A stretch of DNA of 64,000 nucleotides, taken from positions 1,026,913-1,090,912 of the forward strand of contig NC_033629.1 in assembly GCF_001540865.1 (NCBI RefSeq), given 5' to 3'. Below are positions 1 through 11,329 of this stretch, in pieces (the stretch's first letter is position 1; each line of letters starts with the position of its first letter). The translations under genes and the position numbers were made by a program. Below the pieces are notes generated by a model. The model saw only the letters and a list, made by a program, of their open reading frames with translations, searched no databases and had not been told where the DNA came from. The stretch is from Ananas comosus (lineage: Eukaryota; Streptophyta; Magnoliopsida; Poales; Bromeliaceae).

Positions 1-203
1 GACATCGTTCGATTTTGACCGTTCATTTTATGCTGCTTGCACTGGACTTTATTATGATTTTGAAAATTTACGAAATTTATTTTCTAAAAATTTCAAATAC
101 TCTAGATCATATTTAACAGAGTGGATTGTCGATTCGGAAGCTTTATCATCGAAAACAACTTATGAGTACTAAGGGCCCAATACTCATAATAGTATAGTAG
201 CCC
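1..203. mobile_element. Right end of a MITE cut by the window edge
   Basis: The stretch ending near 203 closes with ATGAGTACT...ACTCATAATAGTATAGTAGCC. This matches the right terminus of the complete MITE at 6997-7236, whose right end reads TATACTCATATAAGTATAGTAGCC with one or two differences. The left terminus lies outside the window, so only this end can be called. A CT/TA microsatellite follows directly. Confidence 0.55.
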
Positions 204-204
204 T

Positions 205-205
205 A

Positions 206-249
<44 letters not shown>
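205..249. repeat. (CT)n then (TA)n microsatellite
   Basis: About 25 bp of CT repeat (205-229) run into about 20 bp of TA repeat (229-249), directly after the MITE end. The rest of the DNA up to the PR-1 promoter is AT-rich and holds no gene that I can see. Confidence 0.9.
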
Positions 250-781
250 GCAAACTTCTTTTAGAATTTTGAAACCGTATTTTCACTACATATATATGGC
301 ACATAAATAGGGCTCATGAATTGAAGTACCAAAAATTTTGCCTTGCTATTTAAATTATTAGTGTAAGATCAGATCGTTAAAATACGTAGTTGGCTGGAGT
401 CATATGTTTGGACCAACTTTTCAGACGAGAAAATTTAGATTGAATTCGGTTATTTTTTCGAGACAGATCATATCAGTCAATTAGGTCGGATTGTAGTTCA
501 CCATGAAACCCACGAGTTCTCATACCAGTTATTAAAGCACTTGGTGGGATTTAAATATCACTGAAGCAGCAAATTAAGATAATCGATTTGACTTTAGAAG
601 CTCGATCCTTAACTCATTATGTACACGCTAACACAATGTTTTTTACCAATCAATCCAAGGCATGCGCAAGGAATATGTCAAGGATAAGACTAGGAATATG
701 TCAAAGCAAAAAAGTCATCCCCAAATAAATAATTAATAAGCATTAATTCCATTTGCACTTATTTTAACTCTAAACTTCACG

Positions 782-788
782 TATAAAT
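782..788 (+). promoter_or_regulatory. TATA box of PR-1 copy 1
   Basis: TATAAAT lies 78 bp upstream of the ATG at 866, a normal plant spacing. In the second PR-1 copy the equivalent sequence is TATAATT, followed by a TA microsatellite that is absent here. Confidence 0.7.
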
Positions 789-865
789 CCAAACCCTACT
801 CGCATGCACTCCTCCAAACAACAACTGCAAAGAGAAGAGAAAGAGATAGAGACATATTTATCACA

Positions 866-1360
866 ATGTCTTTCGTTTCGTACTCTTTAGCTCTACTTCT
901 CGTCTCCGCCGCGGCGATTGTCGCAACCGGGCTCGCCCAGAACTCGCCCCAGGACTTCCTGAAACCGCACAACGCCGCCCGCACCAGCGTCGGCGTCGGC
1001 CCTTTGAGCTGGGACAACAACCTGGAGGCGTACGCGCAAAACTATGCCAATCAAAGGCGCGGAGACTGCAAACTCATCCACTCTGGCGGGCCCTACGGCG
1101 AGAACCTCTTCTGGGGCTCCGGCAAAACATGGACGGCCTCCGACGCAGTGGAGTTGTGGGTGGCGGAGAAGCAATACTACGACTACCGCAGCAACACGTG
1201 CATGTCCGGGAAAGTTTGCGGGCACTACACGCAGGTGGTGTGGGCTGACTCCATGAGCGTCGGCTGCGCCACCGTCACATGCAATGACGGCGCTACGTTC
1301 ATCATATGCAGCTACAACCCGCCGGGCAACGTCCAGGGAGAATGGCCCTATGGCCATTAG
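866..1360 (+). CDS. PR1: Pathogenesis-related protein 1 (CAP/SCP domain), copy 1
   Basis: An intronless 164-residue secreted protein of the basic plant PR-1 size. Residues 1-24 form a hydrophobic signal peptide ending ...TGLA before QNSPQDFL, the usual PR-1 mature start. The CAP domain fills the rest: PHNAAR with the first conserved His, [16 protein letters not shown], and ICSYNPPGN near the end. Six cysteines (GDC, NTC, KVC, VGC, VTC, IIC) give the three standard disulfides. The C-terminal [11 protein letters not shown] matches the region that yields the CAPE1 defence peptide in other plants, followed here by only two residues. PR-1 proteins are apoplastic, bind sterols and are induced in defence; that role is family knowledge. 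It is the upstream member of a tandem pair with 5409-5930. Confidence 0.95.
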   Translation: MSFVSYSLALLLVSAAAIVATGLAQNSPQDFLKPHNAARTSVGVGPLSWDNNLEAYAQNYANQRRGDCKLIHSGGPYGENLFWGSGKTWTASDAVELWVAEKQYYDYRSNTCMSGKVCGHYTQVVWADSMSVGCATVTCNDGATFIICSYNPPGNVQGEWPYGH

Positions 1361-2876
1361 AGATTGCATAAAACATTATGAGTTTTGCTCTAGTGAATAG
1401 GGCACTAATAATTGAACTATGAGGTACTCAATATTAATCATACATACGTCATGCTCTGAATGACACTCGAGCCTTCATAGTTTAGTTTATTAGAGCACAC
1501 TTCGCATGAGTTAAACTCGGTTACGGTAATTATCGCAGCATCGATCTTATGTGCAATAAAATTGAGTTTGCACCAAAGGCCCAGTGCTTTTGGTGCAAGA
1601 CTCTTGAGATTGATGTGATAAATAAGCGTTCGAGTCCAAAGCGTGTTTCCCTTGTATTAGTTGTTGTTTATCATATGTTGTTGTAGTAATATTTCTTTCC
1701 CGTGTAATACTGTTGGTTTCCTTGCGTGTTTGTGTAATCGTATTGATTATTAATCTTTTTCAACCCATGTTATTTATGTTTTTTTATTTATCGGTGAATT
1801 TCAGAAATTTAAATAAATTAACTTTATAATGATCTAGTCTTTTAAATGTAATTTTTTGGAGAATTTGATACTTTATTTTGTTATTACATGGAAAAATAGA
1901 TCCATCACAGGTATATATAAACACACACACACATGACACATAAAAGTCGGGTAAAACCTATAGAAATATGTTTCTACATACATTTTTCGATGAAACCATA
2001 AAAAATATATTGTAAGTGATTCATTGCGATATGTGGAACCGCACATAAAACAATCTCTCGGCAATTCCAAACGAAATCTTAGATAGTTCAAGATTTTGAT
2101 TCTTAGTGCATTTTAGTAATTAAAATAAACATGTCCTTTCCTTCAAAAAAGAATAGAAATCATGGTACCGACTAGGAAAAAGAGGAAAATAAAGATAAAA
2201 ATCCTGATAAAGTTTAGGGCAGCAATTTGAGCTAAACACAACATGGTTGAGTTCTAATAGTGTATATTGGTATTTATTTCACAATTAGTGAGTTACAAGT
2301 TTATTTTGGCCCATGGGCCTCCTAGGTGGCCAAATATCTGATAAGTCTTATCTGGGAGCTTGTGCATCACTTATTTACTATATATGAATTTTATCGCACA
2401 TTGAAAACTCATAACATATAGTTATAGTTTATATACTTAACCATCTCTAAGTCACTTTTTTAGGATATAATGAGAAGGGTGCAAATCACTAAACACATGC
2501 ACGTGCGTGCTGCATGAGAATGAGCCAAGTCGACTAGGCAGGTGGCGTGAGCGAGAGACTGGCTACTCAGTTTGGTTCACCTTCACTTAATTTTATCTTT
2601 TGCCTTTCGGGGTTTATCATTTTAAACTAAACTTTACCCTTACCTGAGTATGACCTTATTTGGGTATGGTCCAACGGCTAACTTGAGTGTGGTCAAAGCT
2701 TCTCCATATATAGGAGTTAAAGGTTCTTCACTGAGCTTAACTTTTACCCTTCTTATTGTTTCTCTTCTTACTGGATCTCTGAAATCCTAATTGGTTCACA
2801 CTATGCTTCTTTGGAAATGCGCTGATGAAATAGTACGTGGTCATTCTATCGCTAAAGGTGATTGTCAAAGTCTTGC

Positions 2877-2878
<2 letters not shown>
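1361..2878. other. PR-1 3' flank, AT-rich, no gene seen
   Basis: The first 300 bp are the duplicated PR-1 3' flank, recognisable again after 5930. The rest is AT-rich intergenic DNA. Short open frames here have no recognisable domain and poor coding character. A short CA run lies near 1921-1933. Confidence 0.6.
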
Positions 2879-2936
<58 letters not shown>

Positions 2937-2943
2937 AAGAGAG
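2879..2943. repeat. (AG)n microsatellite
   Basis: About 65 bp of AG dinucleotide repeat with two AAAG interruptions. Open frames across it on the minus strand are Leu/Ser runs caused by the repeat and are not genes. Confidence 0.95.
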
Positions 2944-3108
2944 AGGAAACAAAAACAAAGGAGTTTTTGTCCAAAATAGAAAAGCTATAACAAGCTAACA
3001 GCAGTAAAAACAAAAGGGGTGACAAGCCATGGAGAGAGAAGAGATTGACCCTGCATTTCTCTTCCATCATTCAAATAAGCTTACTTAGATTCTACTTGTC
3101 TCCCNCGC

Positions 3109-4330
3109 GCGACGAATACAAATTATTACAAAATACTACTTCTAGACAACTTAAGGGTTTAGAGAAATAACGTTTGTTTCACAAACATACTGTGCTTCTT
3201 GCGAATAAGCTTAATCAAATTACAAACGCACCATAATTAAATTATTTTTTTTTAATTGTGACTGTTTAATCCCGCTGCTGGTATACTTCCATGAAATCAG
3301 AATAATCACCACAAGGAAAAAAGAAGCTAATTAATATAAAATTGTGAACTGTGGATTAATTGATGGTTTTCTTTAAATTAGAATGTATTAATTTATTTGA
3401 ATGTGTTAATTTGTAGAATCGTACCTTATTTGGAATATGCCGCCAAATTGCCAAAATTTAACAAAGGAATTGAAAGTACAAATTGGTTTGCAAATTTATG
3501 AAAGAGAGATGGTTTTTTGGAAAAGAAAATTAAACCTTAATAATGTGATAAGTCAACAAATGTTGGTGTTATACATACATTAAAGTTGTTAATTATATAT
3601 TGCTTGCTGGAAATTAATCATATCGCCTACGGTAGTTAGCAATTAATTTAGTCAAAGCATCTACTCCTATCTTGCCTAATTGATTACTTAGCCTAATTAA
3701 ATTGCATTGCTAGTCCCTAGACTTTTTGTCGAGTTTTATTTTTCTCCTAAAATTTTAAGTTCGACGTCCGATATTCAATCCCAGCTACTACTACAAATGC
3801 TTCACTTTATTTCTTATGTTAGAGAAAAAATTATTATCCTCCCCTAATTCATCAATAAATATAAATTAGCAACCAAGGATCAATCGATGTGAGTAATTTC
3901 CTTTAATTTCAAGAGGTATTTAGTTAATTAATTTGTTGATTTTTAGAATGAAAAGTTCCTTTGGAATATGCCAACAATTAATTAAGTTTTTGAAAAATTA
4001 CAAAGGAATCGAGAGTACAATTGCAAATTTTAAAAAGAGAGATGACTTTAAAACTAAAAAATGAAGACCTTAATTAATTGGAAGGTCGCTGAACTTTGGA
4101 TAAACAAAGTGATAAGTTAACAAAATATTGGTGTTTTTATTTTGTGATTAATAATGTATTGCTTAGTGTCAATTAATGATTATGTCGCGCTACGGTAGTT
4201 GGCAATTGATCTAATTAATCAAAGTATCAAATCCAATCATGCTTAATTACTTGCTTGACAGTAATATGAATATTGTTTAATGAGTTAGCTAGTAACTGAC
4301 CATGTATATTCTAAGTTCTATAAATTGCAA
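3109..4330. repeat. Duplicated non-coding block of the PR-1 region (two internal subcopies)
   Basis: 3109-3900 aligns by eye with 6511-7560: GAATACAAATTATTACAAAATA, ACGTTTGTTTCACAAAC and CTTATTTGGAATATGCC recur in order. A further related subcopy spans about 3900-4230, repeating TTTGGAATATGCCAACAATT and the TACGGTAGTTGGCAATTGAT segment. No coding potential is visible. An N at 3105 sits exactly at the left border of the block. Confidence 0.75.
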
Positions 4331-4366
4331 TTATTTTATCAAATAAGGCCGTATCACGTTGTGGTT

Positions 4367-4519
4367 TTTTTTTTTTTTTTGAGAGATAGGTAGCACACTA
4401 CCGCTTCGTTTATTTTATTTAAAAATAAACTTAGTTGGAAATATGAATCAACTAGGATTCGAACTTTAGTCTCGGGTACCAACCACCAAATCATTTACCA
4501 CTTGCTCTAGGGACGATCT
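4367..4519 (-). mobile_element. tRNA-type SINE with target-site duplication
   Basis: Read on the minus strand: 5' ...CTAGAGCAAGTGGTAAA (A-box-like), then a GTTCGAATCC B-box-like motif, then AAACGAAGCGGTAGTGTGCTACC and TCTC followed by a poly-A tail. It is flanked by a 16-bp target-site duplication at 4351-4366 and 4520-4535 (GTAYCACGTTGTGGTT, one mismatch). It belongs to a family with several copies in this window. Confidence 0.85.
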
Positions 4520-4554
4520 GTACCACGTTGTGGTTATTAACATTTTAAATAAGT

Positions 4555-5240
4555 TACTATATACACTATATATGTATGAATTATAAATAAGGCTCATGAG
4601 TTGGAAGTACCAAAAAATTAACCTTGCTATTTAAATTATTAGGGTAAAATCAGATCATTTAAGATAAGTAGTTGGTTGCTAACATCCGTTCCCTTACAGA
4701 CCTTTGGGCCTCGCACTGCTTGCGTTAGTAATCATATTAGTTGGTTATTATTATATGTGTGTACTTTGTACGACACTGGTTGTGTCACGCAACCCACAGG
4801 TTAATTGTATCTGAGCTGCATACTTTTTTTCTTTTTTTTTTTTTTCCTCCGAGGCCTAGTTGTCTCAACCTTATTGCTAAATTCAATCTTTTAATGAATG
4901 AAGCGGTAGCATGCTACCTTTCTCTCTCAAAAAAAAAAAAAAAAAATTCAGACTAAAAAATTTAGATTGAATTCGGTTATATTTTGAGTTAGATCAGATC
5001 AATCAATTGGGTCGAATTAGAGTTCACCATCAATGGGATTGAAGTATCCCTGAAGCAGCAAATTAAGATAATTCATTTGACTTTCGAAGCTCCTTTAACA
5101 AACGCCAACACAAATATATATTGTACCAATCAATTAATTCAAGGCATGTGCAAGGATTAGATCAAGGATAAGATTAAGAACATATAAATCAAAGCAAAAA
5201 AGTCATCACCAAATAAATAAATAATTAGTAAGCATTAATT
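4555..5240. repeat. Duplicated PR-1 upstream region (copy 2)
   Basis: From GGCTCATGAGTTGGAAGTACC onward this aligns with about 300-780, including CCTTGCTATTTAAATTATTA, AATTTAGATTGAATTCGGTTAT and AGCAGCAAATTAAGATAAT. It therefore defines the left part of the PR-1 segmental duplication. The LINE tail at about 4700-4946 interrupts it and is missing from the first copy. Confidence 0.8.
4700..4946 (+). mobile_element. LINE 3'-end fragment
   Basis: The segment ends ...TTTTAATGAATGAAGCGGTAGCATGCTACC TTTCTCTC followed by about 17 A. This is the 3' tail of the LINE at 40365-43327. A pyrimidine-rich TTTTTCCTCCGAGGCC stretch upstream matches the LINE 3' untranslated region. The paralogous PR-1 promoter lacks the segment, so it is an insertion. 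The left boundary is approximate and no clean target-site duplication is seen. Confidence 0.65.
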
Positions 5241-5299
5241 AATTCCATGTGCACTTATTTTAACTCTAAACTTCACGTATAATTAATTGATTGGTACAA

Positions 5300-5300
<1 letters not shown>

Positions 5301-5342
<42 letters not shown>
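5301..5342. repeat. (TA)n microsatellite in the PR-1 copy 2 promoter
   Basis: About 42 bp of TA repeat lie between the altered TATA-like sequence TATAATT (about 5278) and the leader GCACTCCTCCAAAC. PR-1 copy 1 has no such repeat at this position, so core-promoter spacing has changed. Confidence 0.9.
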
Positions 5343-5346
<4 letters not shown>

Positions 5347-5408
5347 TCCTCCAAACAAACGACTGCAAAGAGAAGAGAAGAGAAAGAGAGAGAGACATAT
5401 TTATCACA

Positions 5409-5930
5409 ATGTCTTTTGTTTCGTACTCTTTAGCTCTACTTCTCGTCTCCGCCGCGGCGATGCTCGCAACCGGGGTAGCGCAGAACTCGCCCCAGGACTT
5501 CCTGAATCCGCACAACGCCGCCCGCGCCAGCGTCCGCGTCGGCCCCTTGCGCTGGGACAACAACCTGGCCGCATACGCGCAAAACTATGCCAATCATAGG
5601 AGCGGCGACTGCGCACTCATCCACTCGGGCGGACCCTACGGCGAGAACATCTTCTGGGGCAGCTCGGGGAGAAAATGGTCGGCCGCCGACGCGGTGGCTT
5701 CGTGGGTGGCGGAGAAGCAATTCTACGACTACCGCAGCAACACGTGCGCGTCCCGGAAAGTTTGCGGTCACTACACGCAGGTGGTGTGGGCTAAGTCGGT
5801 GAGCGTCGGCTGCGCCACCGTCACGTGCAACAACGGCGGTACGTTCATCATATGCAGCTACAATCCGCCGGGCAACGTCCAGGGACAACGGCCCTATGAC
5901 GATTTAGAGATTGCTTCAGAGATTGCATAA
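5409..5930 (+). CDS. PR1: Pathogenesis-related protein 1 (CAP/SCP domain), copy 2 with extended C-terminus
   Basis: A 173-residue tandem paralogue of the gene at 866. The signal peptide is nearly identical and ends ...TGVA before [11 protein letters not shown] motifs are intact: [31 protein letters not shown], with all six cysteines. It differs in having one extra residue in the GSSGRKW loop and a C-terminal extension. After [11 protein letters not shown] the frame continues with [10 protein letters not shown]. Relative to copy 1, a one-base length change next to the old stop and a 12-base repeat of the AGATTGC region open the frame to the TAA at 5928-5930. Secretion and the fold should be unaffected. 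The extension may change release of the CAPE1-like C-terminal peptide, which is an inference. Its promoter also differs, with a TA repeat and a weaker TATA box. Confidence 0.94.
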   Translation: MSFVSYSLALLLVSAAAMLATGVAQNSPQDFLNPHNAARASVRVGPLRWDNNLAAYAQNYANHRSGDCALIHSGGPYGENIFWGSSGRKWSAADAVASWVAEKQFYDYRSNTCASRKVCGHYTQVVWAKSVSVGCATVTCNNGGTFIICSYNPPGNVQGQRPYDDLEIASEIA

Positions 5931-6996
5931 AACATTACGAGTTCTGCTCTAGCAAAGAGCGCACTAATAAATTAAACTATCAAGTTACTCAATATTCACC
6001 ATAGTTTCCTAGTTTAGTTTATTATAGTGCTCTTCGCATGAGTTAAACTCAGTTACGGCAATTATCGCAGCATCTTAATTATGTGTAATAAAAGTGAGTT
6101 TGCACAAAGGACCAGTGATTTGGATGCAAGACTCATTAAGTTGCTGTGATAGAAATAAGCTTTGGAGTCCAAAGCGTGCATGTTTTCGTTGTCTTAGTCG
6201 TTTAGTTGTTGTCGTACTAATTAATATTTCTTTCCCAAATTAACTATAATGTTGTTAGCTACTCGATCGGAGCTTACTTTCCCGAATATACTGGTGGATT
6301 GGATCTCAACATGCATGGTGGTCGGAGATTGAGCTACGACTACTCGAAGCTTACTTTACATTTACTAAGTTAGTTATTACTAACACCGTGTTAGAGCAGT
6401 AAATTCAAAGTTTGAATCCAATTAGGCTCCAAGTAATTTAATTTTTTTGTTAATTCAAGTTCTTATTGTAGTGTTAGCGAAAAAAGTCTCGATTTGAGAC
6501 ATGAGAGAGAGATGAATACGAATTATTACAAAATAGGGGTTTGAGAAATAACGTTTGTTTCACAAACTTATTGGGCATCTTCCGAAAAAGCTTAATCAAA
6601 TTCCAAACGCACAATAATTAAATTATTTTTTATTGTGACTGTTTAATCGATCCCGCTGCTGCTGCTGGTAAACTTCAATGAAGTCAGAATAATCACCACA
6701 ATGAAAAAAGAAGCTAATTAAGTAATATAAAATTGTGGACTCTGGATTAATTGACGATTTTCTGTAAATTAGAATGTATTAATTAATTTGTTTGAATGTG
6801 TTAATTTGTCGAATCGTACCTTATTTGGAATATGCCACCAATTTGCCAAAATTTAACAAAGGAATTGAAAGTACAAAGGATTGCAAATTTATGAAAGAGA
6901 GATGACCTGAAATTTTTGGAAAATAAAATTAAACTTTAATAATGTGATAAGTCCACAATGTCGGTGTTATAATATATATATATATATATAGAGTCC
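5931..6996. other. PR-1 copy 2 3' flank and duplicated non-coding block
   Basis: 5931-6250 matches the 3' flank of PR-1 copy 1. From 6511 the block shared with 3109-3900 resumes. No gene seen. Confidence 0.65.
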
Positions 6997-7236
6997 GGCT
7001 ACTATACTTTTATGAGTATAGAGCCTCTTGTACTTATAAATTTTTGCCCGTTAGATTTACCCTTTAATCATTTTCACCCGTTAGATCATACTATTCAACT
7101 AACAACCCACTCAACCCTAGGGGGCCCACTATTAACCTAACCGTAATCACTTTCATCATAACCGTATATTTTTTTATCTGAACGGTTGAAAACTTATGAG
7201 TACAAAGGATTGTATACTCATATAAGTATAGTAGCC
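6997..7236. mobile_element. 240-bp MITE with 24-bp terminal inverted repeats
   Basis: The left end GGCTACTATACTTTTATGAG... and the reverse complement of the right end GGCTACTATACTTATATGAG... differ at one position over 24 bp. The paralogous block at about 3570 lacks the element and goes straight from GTTATACATACATTAAAG, which proves insertion. TA-rich flanks suggest a TA or TATATA target duplication. It has no coding capacity. A related right end lies at 145-203. Confidence 0.85.
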
Positions 7237-8221
7237 CCAACCTATATATTAAAGTTGTTAATTATATATTACAAGGTGGAAATTAATTAATCATTTCGCC
7301 TACGGTAGTTAGCAATTATTTTAGTCAAAGCATCTATTCCTATCGGCATCTATTCCTATCGTGCGCAATAGATTAAATTGCATTGCTAGTCCCTGGACTT
7401 TTTGGTCGAGTTTTACTTTTTCTCCTCAAAATTTTAAGTTCGACATCCGATATTCAATCCCAGCTGCTGCTACTACTACAAATGCTTCACTTTATTTCTT
7501 ATGTTAGAGAAAAAAAATATTATCCTCACCTAATTCATCAATAATTTAAAATGTTGCATAGCAACGAGGAGTAGATTTGGAAATATGAGATAAAATATTT
7601 TTTTCTTTTGTTTGTTCATTAAGTTAGGAGTGACAAAAGAAAGGTTGCAAAATGAAATTACTTTATAAGTAAAAGATACCATGTCAAGTTGTGGACATTT
7701 TACATTACATATATATGGAACATAAATAGGCTCTACATTGTACTTAGAGATATGAAAAAAATTTTGGCACTCAATTTGAAAAATAGATTCCTCAGGCCTA
7801 TATATAGGTTAATTATTTTTGTTCAACTCCTAGGAGCATATATAAGTTAGTCTTTAATTTTAGGTCACCCCGTAATATCAAAATCTTCAAAATTTTCATA
7901 TAAGGTCTAATATTGTGGTTAGTTCATTCAATTCCATTTGCACCATGAAAATACAACAAAACTTAGTTTCAACACTAACATCACTTCTTCATACAGCAAA
8001 TTAAGGTTCACAACTACTAATTTGAACTCAATGACACCACTTTTCATACAACAAAGGATCTCTATCATATTTGTAATTCGAAGCAAACAGATAACCATCA
8101 GTAACCCAAAGACACCAACAACAGATTATTACTCGAAAAATATCTTCAATCAACAACACTACAATGGAAACAACAAAGGCCCAATGACATTAGAAAGAGG
8201 ATTGACATGCAGAACCACGAG
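7237..8221. other. Intergenic DNA between the PR-1 block and the E2 gene
   Basis: To about 7560 this is the end of the duplicated PR-1 non-coding block. The rest is AT-rich. The last few hundred bases probably include the 3' untranslated region of the minus-strand E2 gene. An open frame at 7938-8270 has no recognisable domain and overlaps the last E2 exon on the other strand. Confidence 0.55.
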
Positions 8222-11200
8222 CTACACAGATTCAATAGACCTACGTGCGCATCGCCGCACTCTCCTGTGAGAAAACAAATAAGCGCGAAGAAAAATTATT
8301 GTTAACTTAATCTCTATCTCTTATTATTAGTTTGTTTATGGTAATAAAATGTATAGTTGAAAATTGATGTGCATACTTGTTATAAGCCTGAAGATCATGC
8401 TGGAACAAGTGAGCAGCCTCGGGGTTTGCAGGACTCGCAGGATTTGGGTCAGTGAGAAGTGACTACACCAACAAAAAAAAAAATTTAAAAAATTATTCAG
8501 AGCTTCGGTACTTAATAACATTTAGCACGTTACAATATTTTAGCAACTGATAGCGAAGAGACGAACCTGGATTGATGTTAATATTGTACAAACATTGTGG
8601 CAAGGCGACCATGCATCCTGAATGATATCCATGCAAAGTGTGCCATCAGTGTAAACTGCAAAAGTTTCAGATTGGCTTCTCAGTAAAACTTTTAAGATGG
8701 TAGAAATTTTAGGTCACTCATCATGAAATTCCTTATGTTGATAAATTCAGTTCTTTGATCGCAGAAACAGGATAGCACAATAATATAATGCTACTGTACA
8801 GTAAATAAAGGTTAAGAATGTAGTAGTATTAGTAGGTCCTAAAAGAGAGAATACTCAAAAAGGAAAAGAAAATAACAACACAACTAATGGAGACACCAAC
8901 TTGGTCGTGAAGGTTTGAGGCTATTGAATTCCAAAAGGAAAATTTTGTTCGAACTTATAAAGGTATGAAGTCCTCAATTAAGTATGGGGCTTTAGATGTC
9001 TCATAATATGGAAAATATACCCAAACAACCCGAATAAGAAGTCTCTGCCAAGTGCCAACAAAGGTAGTAAAAACTAGCCAACATAAATTCGGAATAAAAA
9101 AGTGCAACAGATCCAACTCTGTACCTTTCATCAACTATGTAAAGATTGCAAAATAAGATGGAAAGCGTAGTTACAAGGTTTGAAGCCCGTCAAGAAATTT
9201 TTTTCTTTTCCCAGAAAACTGTAAATTAATAATGAATGTAGGATGCCCAACTTATTAAGTTTAAACAGAAGTGTGACTTAAAAAACAGCAGATTCCATTG
9301 GTTTACCATGAGCAAGTTTACATTATGTTGCTCATACAGTGAAGAAAAACCTAGCTGCTAGCATAATACTATGGGGCAAAAAAAATAAAAGAAACCAGAA
9401 GAAGAAAATGTATGCAAATCCCGTTGCAAGACACGATGAATACTTATATCACGAGGCAACAATTTGTTGCCAAACATATATATTTAGTATATATCTACAG
9501 GACATAACAATTAAATCATATTACTTATCGAAAATTCTTAATACAAGTCCTCCTAAATGGCCGTACATGATCCCTCTAACAATCTGAATAGCTAACCAGA
9601 ATGGCATCACTCTCCTGGCCTTACAATTATGGTTGACCAAAGGAGGCCTTTTCAATTTTGGTTGTCGAACAAAGACTCAAATAATGTCTATCAATTGACA
9701 TATATATAAAAGATTAAAATAAAAGAAAAATATTAATTTACAACCTGAAAAGACAAGTTTGTTAAATGTGGTAATCACCAACCAAAGATAAACAAACTAC
9801 CAGGGCAAAAACATTTGCTTCAATGTGAAAAATGAATTTACAACAAACAATTACACATGACTAAGATTTTGGACCGCAATAAAACACAATTGATAAGGTG
9901 CTTGTTGGCTTCATGAGAATGCTGTGCTTCACAATACAATATTCAAGAAATTCAGAAACCATCTTACATGGAAAGGGCACAATTGCTGATTGTGATTTAG
10001 GTAATATGAAAGCAATAAATGGGGAAGAGGATCTATTGATGTATCCAATCATAATTAAGTTACTTCCACTGTTTTATCAAGCACATTGTCATTAATCACT
10101 ATGACTCCACCTACTTCATAGGCTCCTTCACAATGATTGCGAAACAAAACAGTTAGGATCATCACCATCTATAATTCTAAATCTCTGAATGGAATCACAT
10201 AAACTCTGAACTTCCAACATAAATTCGGAAAATTTTCAAAATAAGGTATAACCAGACCGTTTCCCGAACAAAACAGATGGCAATAGTATAATCATGTTTC
10301 GTGTTACCTACTAAAGCAGATCATATCATGCAACCACTTGAGAACGCTACTGGAGGAACATAAGTTAAATTAGGCTGCGACCCGTTTCTCGCGTGACAAT
10401 TCTATATTCCCAGTGATTTACAAACCGTTGTTGAACCTTCCATGTAATTCACTTAACAAGAGAGGCAAAAATACAGAGCAGATAGTTAAAATTAGAGTGA
10501 GCCATAACCACAATAAACTACACGTGGGAGGACAAAGTAATATTAGGATAAAAATACAGAGCATTTTGTACGACTTGGTACTACAGATAAATCTAAAGGA
10601 GAGAACTCAAAACACATATATTGAACTACTAACCCCAATTTCATTTGTCATATTTAAAACTACACTAAGCTCGTTCATGAGTAGCACCAACCGCAGGATT
10701 AAATGAATCGACAAATAATTAACAGGCTAGTTTCAAACAATATAATTCCAGATGCCAAATCCCTTCGAATTCATTTAATTCGCATATCTTACCATTTGGG
10801 TGGAACACATCGGAAGTGAAGCGCACACGAGGAGGCTTCGCAGGGTAATTATCCCCAAACGTCAACCGAAGACCAAATACACCACCTACGCTCCCCCAAT
10901 CCAAAACACCGACAAATTAATCCCCGAAAAATCTCATTTTTATCAAAAATTAGAGCAAATCCGCATCGAATTCTCCACAAAAATCGCACCTTCCCACGGG
11001 GTTTCGTCGGGGCCGAATATGGTCGCGCTCCACACGAACAAGTTCTCATCCGACAAGGGACTCGCGCTGCAACCCTGAAACCACGCCCAAATTTCGCGAC
11101 GATTAGGAGAACAGAGTGCGCAACAGTTCGATTAAGCATCGAATTCGCGAAATTCTCGGGTTAGATCGAGCGTACGCACCTCGGGGGGCTCGTTGCGGAT

Positions 11201-11245
11201 GGATTTGAGATCGGACATGAGGCGGAGCTGCGCGGACGACGCCAT
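8222..11245 (-). CDS. RAD6/UBC2-type ubiquitin-conjugating enzyme E2, six exons
   Basis: Exons on the minus strand, joined 5' to 3': 11245-11180, 11074-10990, 10885-10793, 8655-8567, 8462-8377, 8264-8222. All introns are GT-AG and the phases agree, giving 153 residues. The protein starts MASSAQLRLMSDLKSI and has the UBC fold motifs ATIFGPDETPWEGG, NYPAKPPRVRFTS and FHPNV. The active-site cysteine lies in DGTLCMDII, followed by DAWSP and SIQSLLTDPNPASPANPEAA, then a basic tail RVRRCARRSIESV. It forms a ubiquitin thioester from E1 and passes ubiquitin to substrates with E3 partners. RAD6-type enzymes act in histone H2B ubiquitination and DNA-damage tolerance, but whether this divergent copy does so is not shown. 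The tail differs from the acidic or EQSW ends of classical plant UBC1-3. The third intron is about 2.1 kb and holds only AT-rich DNA. Confidence 0.93.
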
Positions 11246-11291
11246 GGGCAGGGGCTGGTGCGGAGGAGAGAGAGAGAGGAGGAGAGTCCTG

Positions 11292-11327
11292 ACCCTAATC
11301 CTAATCCTAACCCTAACCCTAACCCTA
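11292..11327. repeat. Six-base telomere-like tract in the E2 leader
   Basis: CCCTAATCCTAATCCTAA followed by (CCCTAA)n, 36 bp in all, 47 bp upstream of the E2 start codon and therefore in its 5' leader or promoter. On the E2 sense strand it reads GGGTTA repeats with a six-base period, not the seven-base Arabidopsis-type telomere unit. Telomere-box sequences are common near promoters of plant growth genes. It is flanked by ordinary genes and is not a chromosome end. Confidence 0.9.
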
Positions 11328-11329
11328 GA

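Noticed and set aside
2737..3070. Leu/Ser-rich minus-strand proteins
   Set aside because: They are translations of the (AG)n microsatellite.
11292..11327. True telomere or chromosome end
   Set aside because: Only 36 bp of degenerate repeat, flanked by normal genes on both sides and inside a gene leader.
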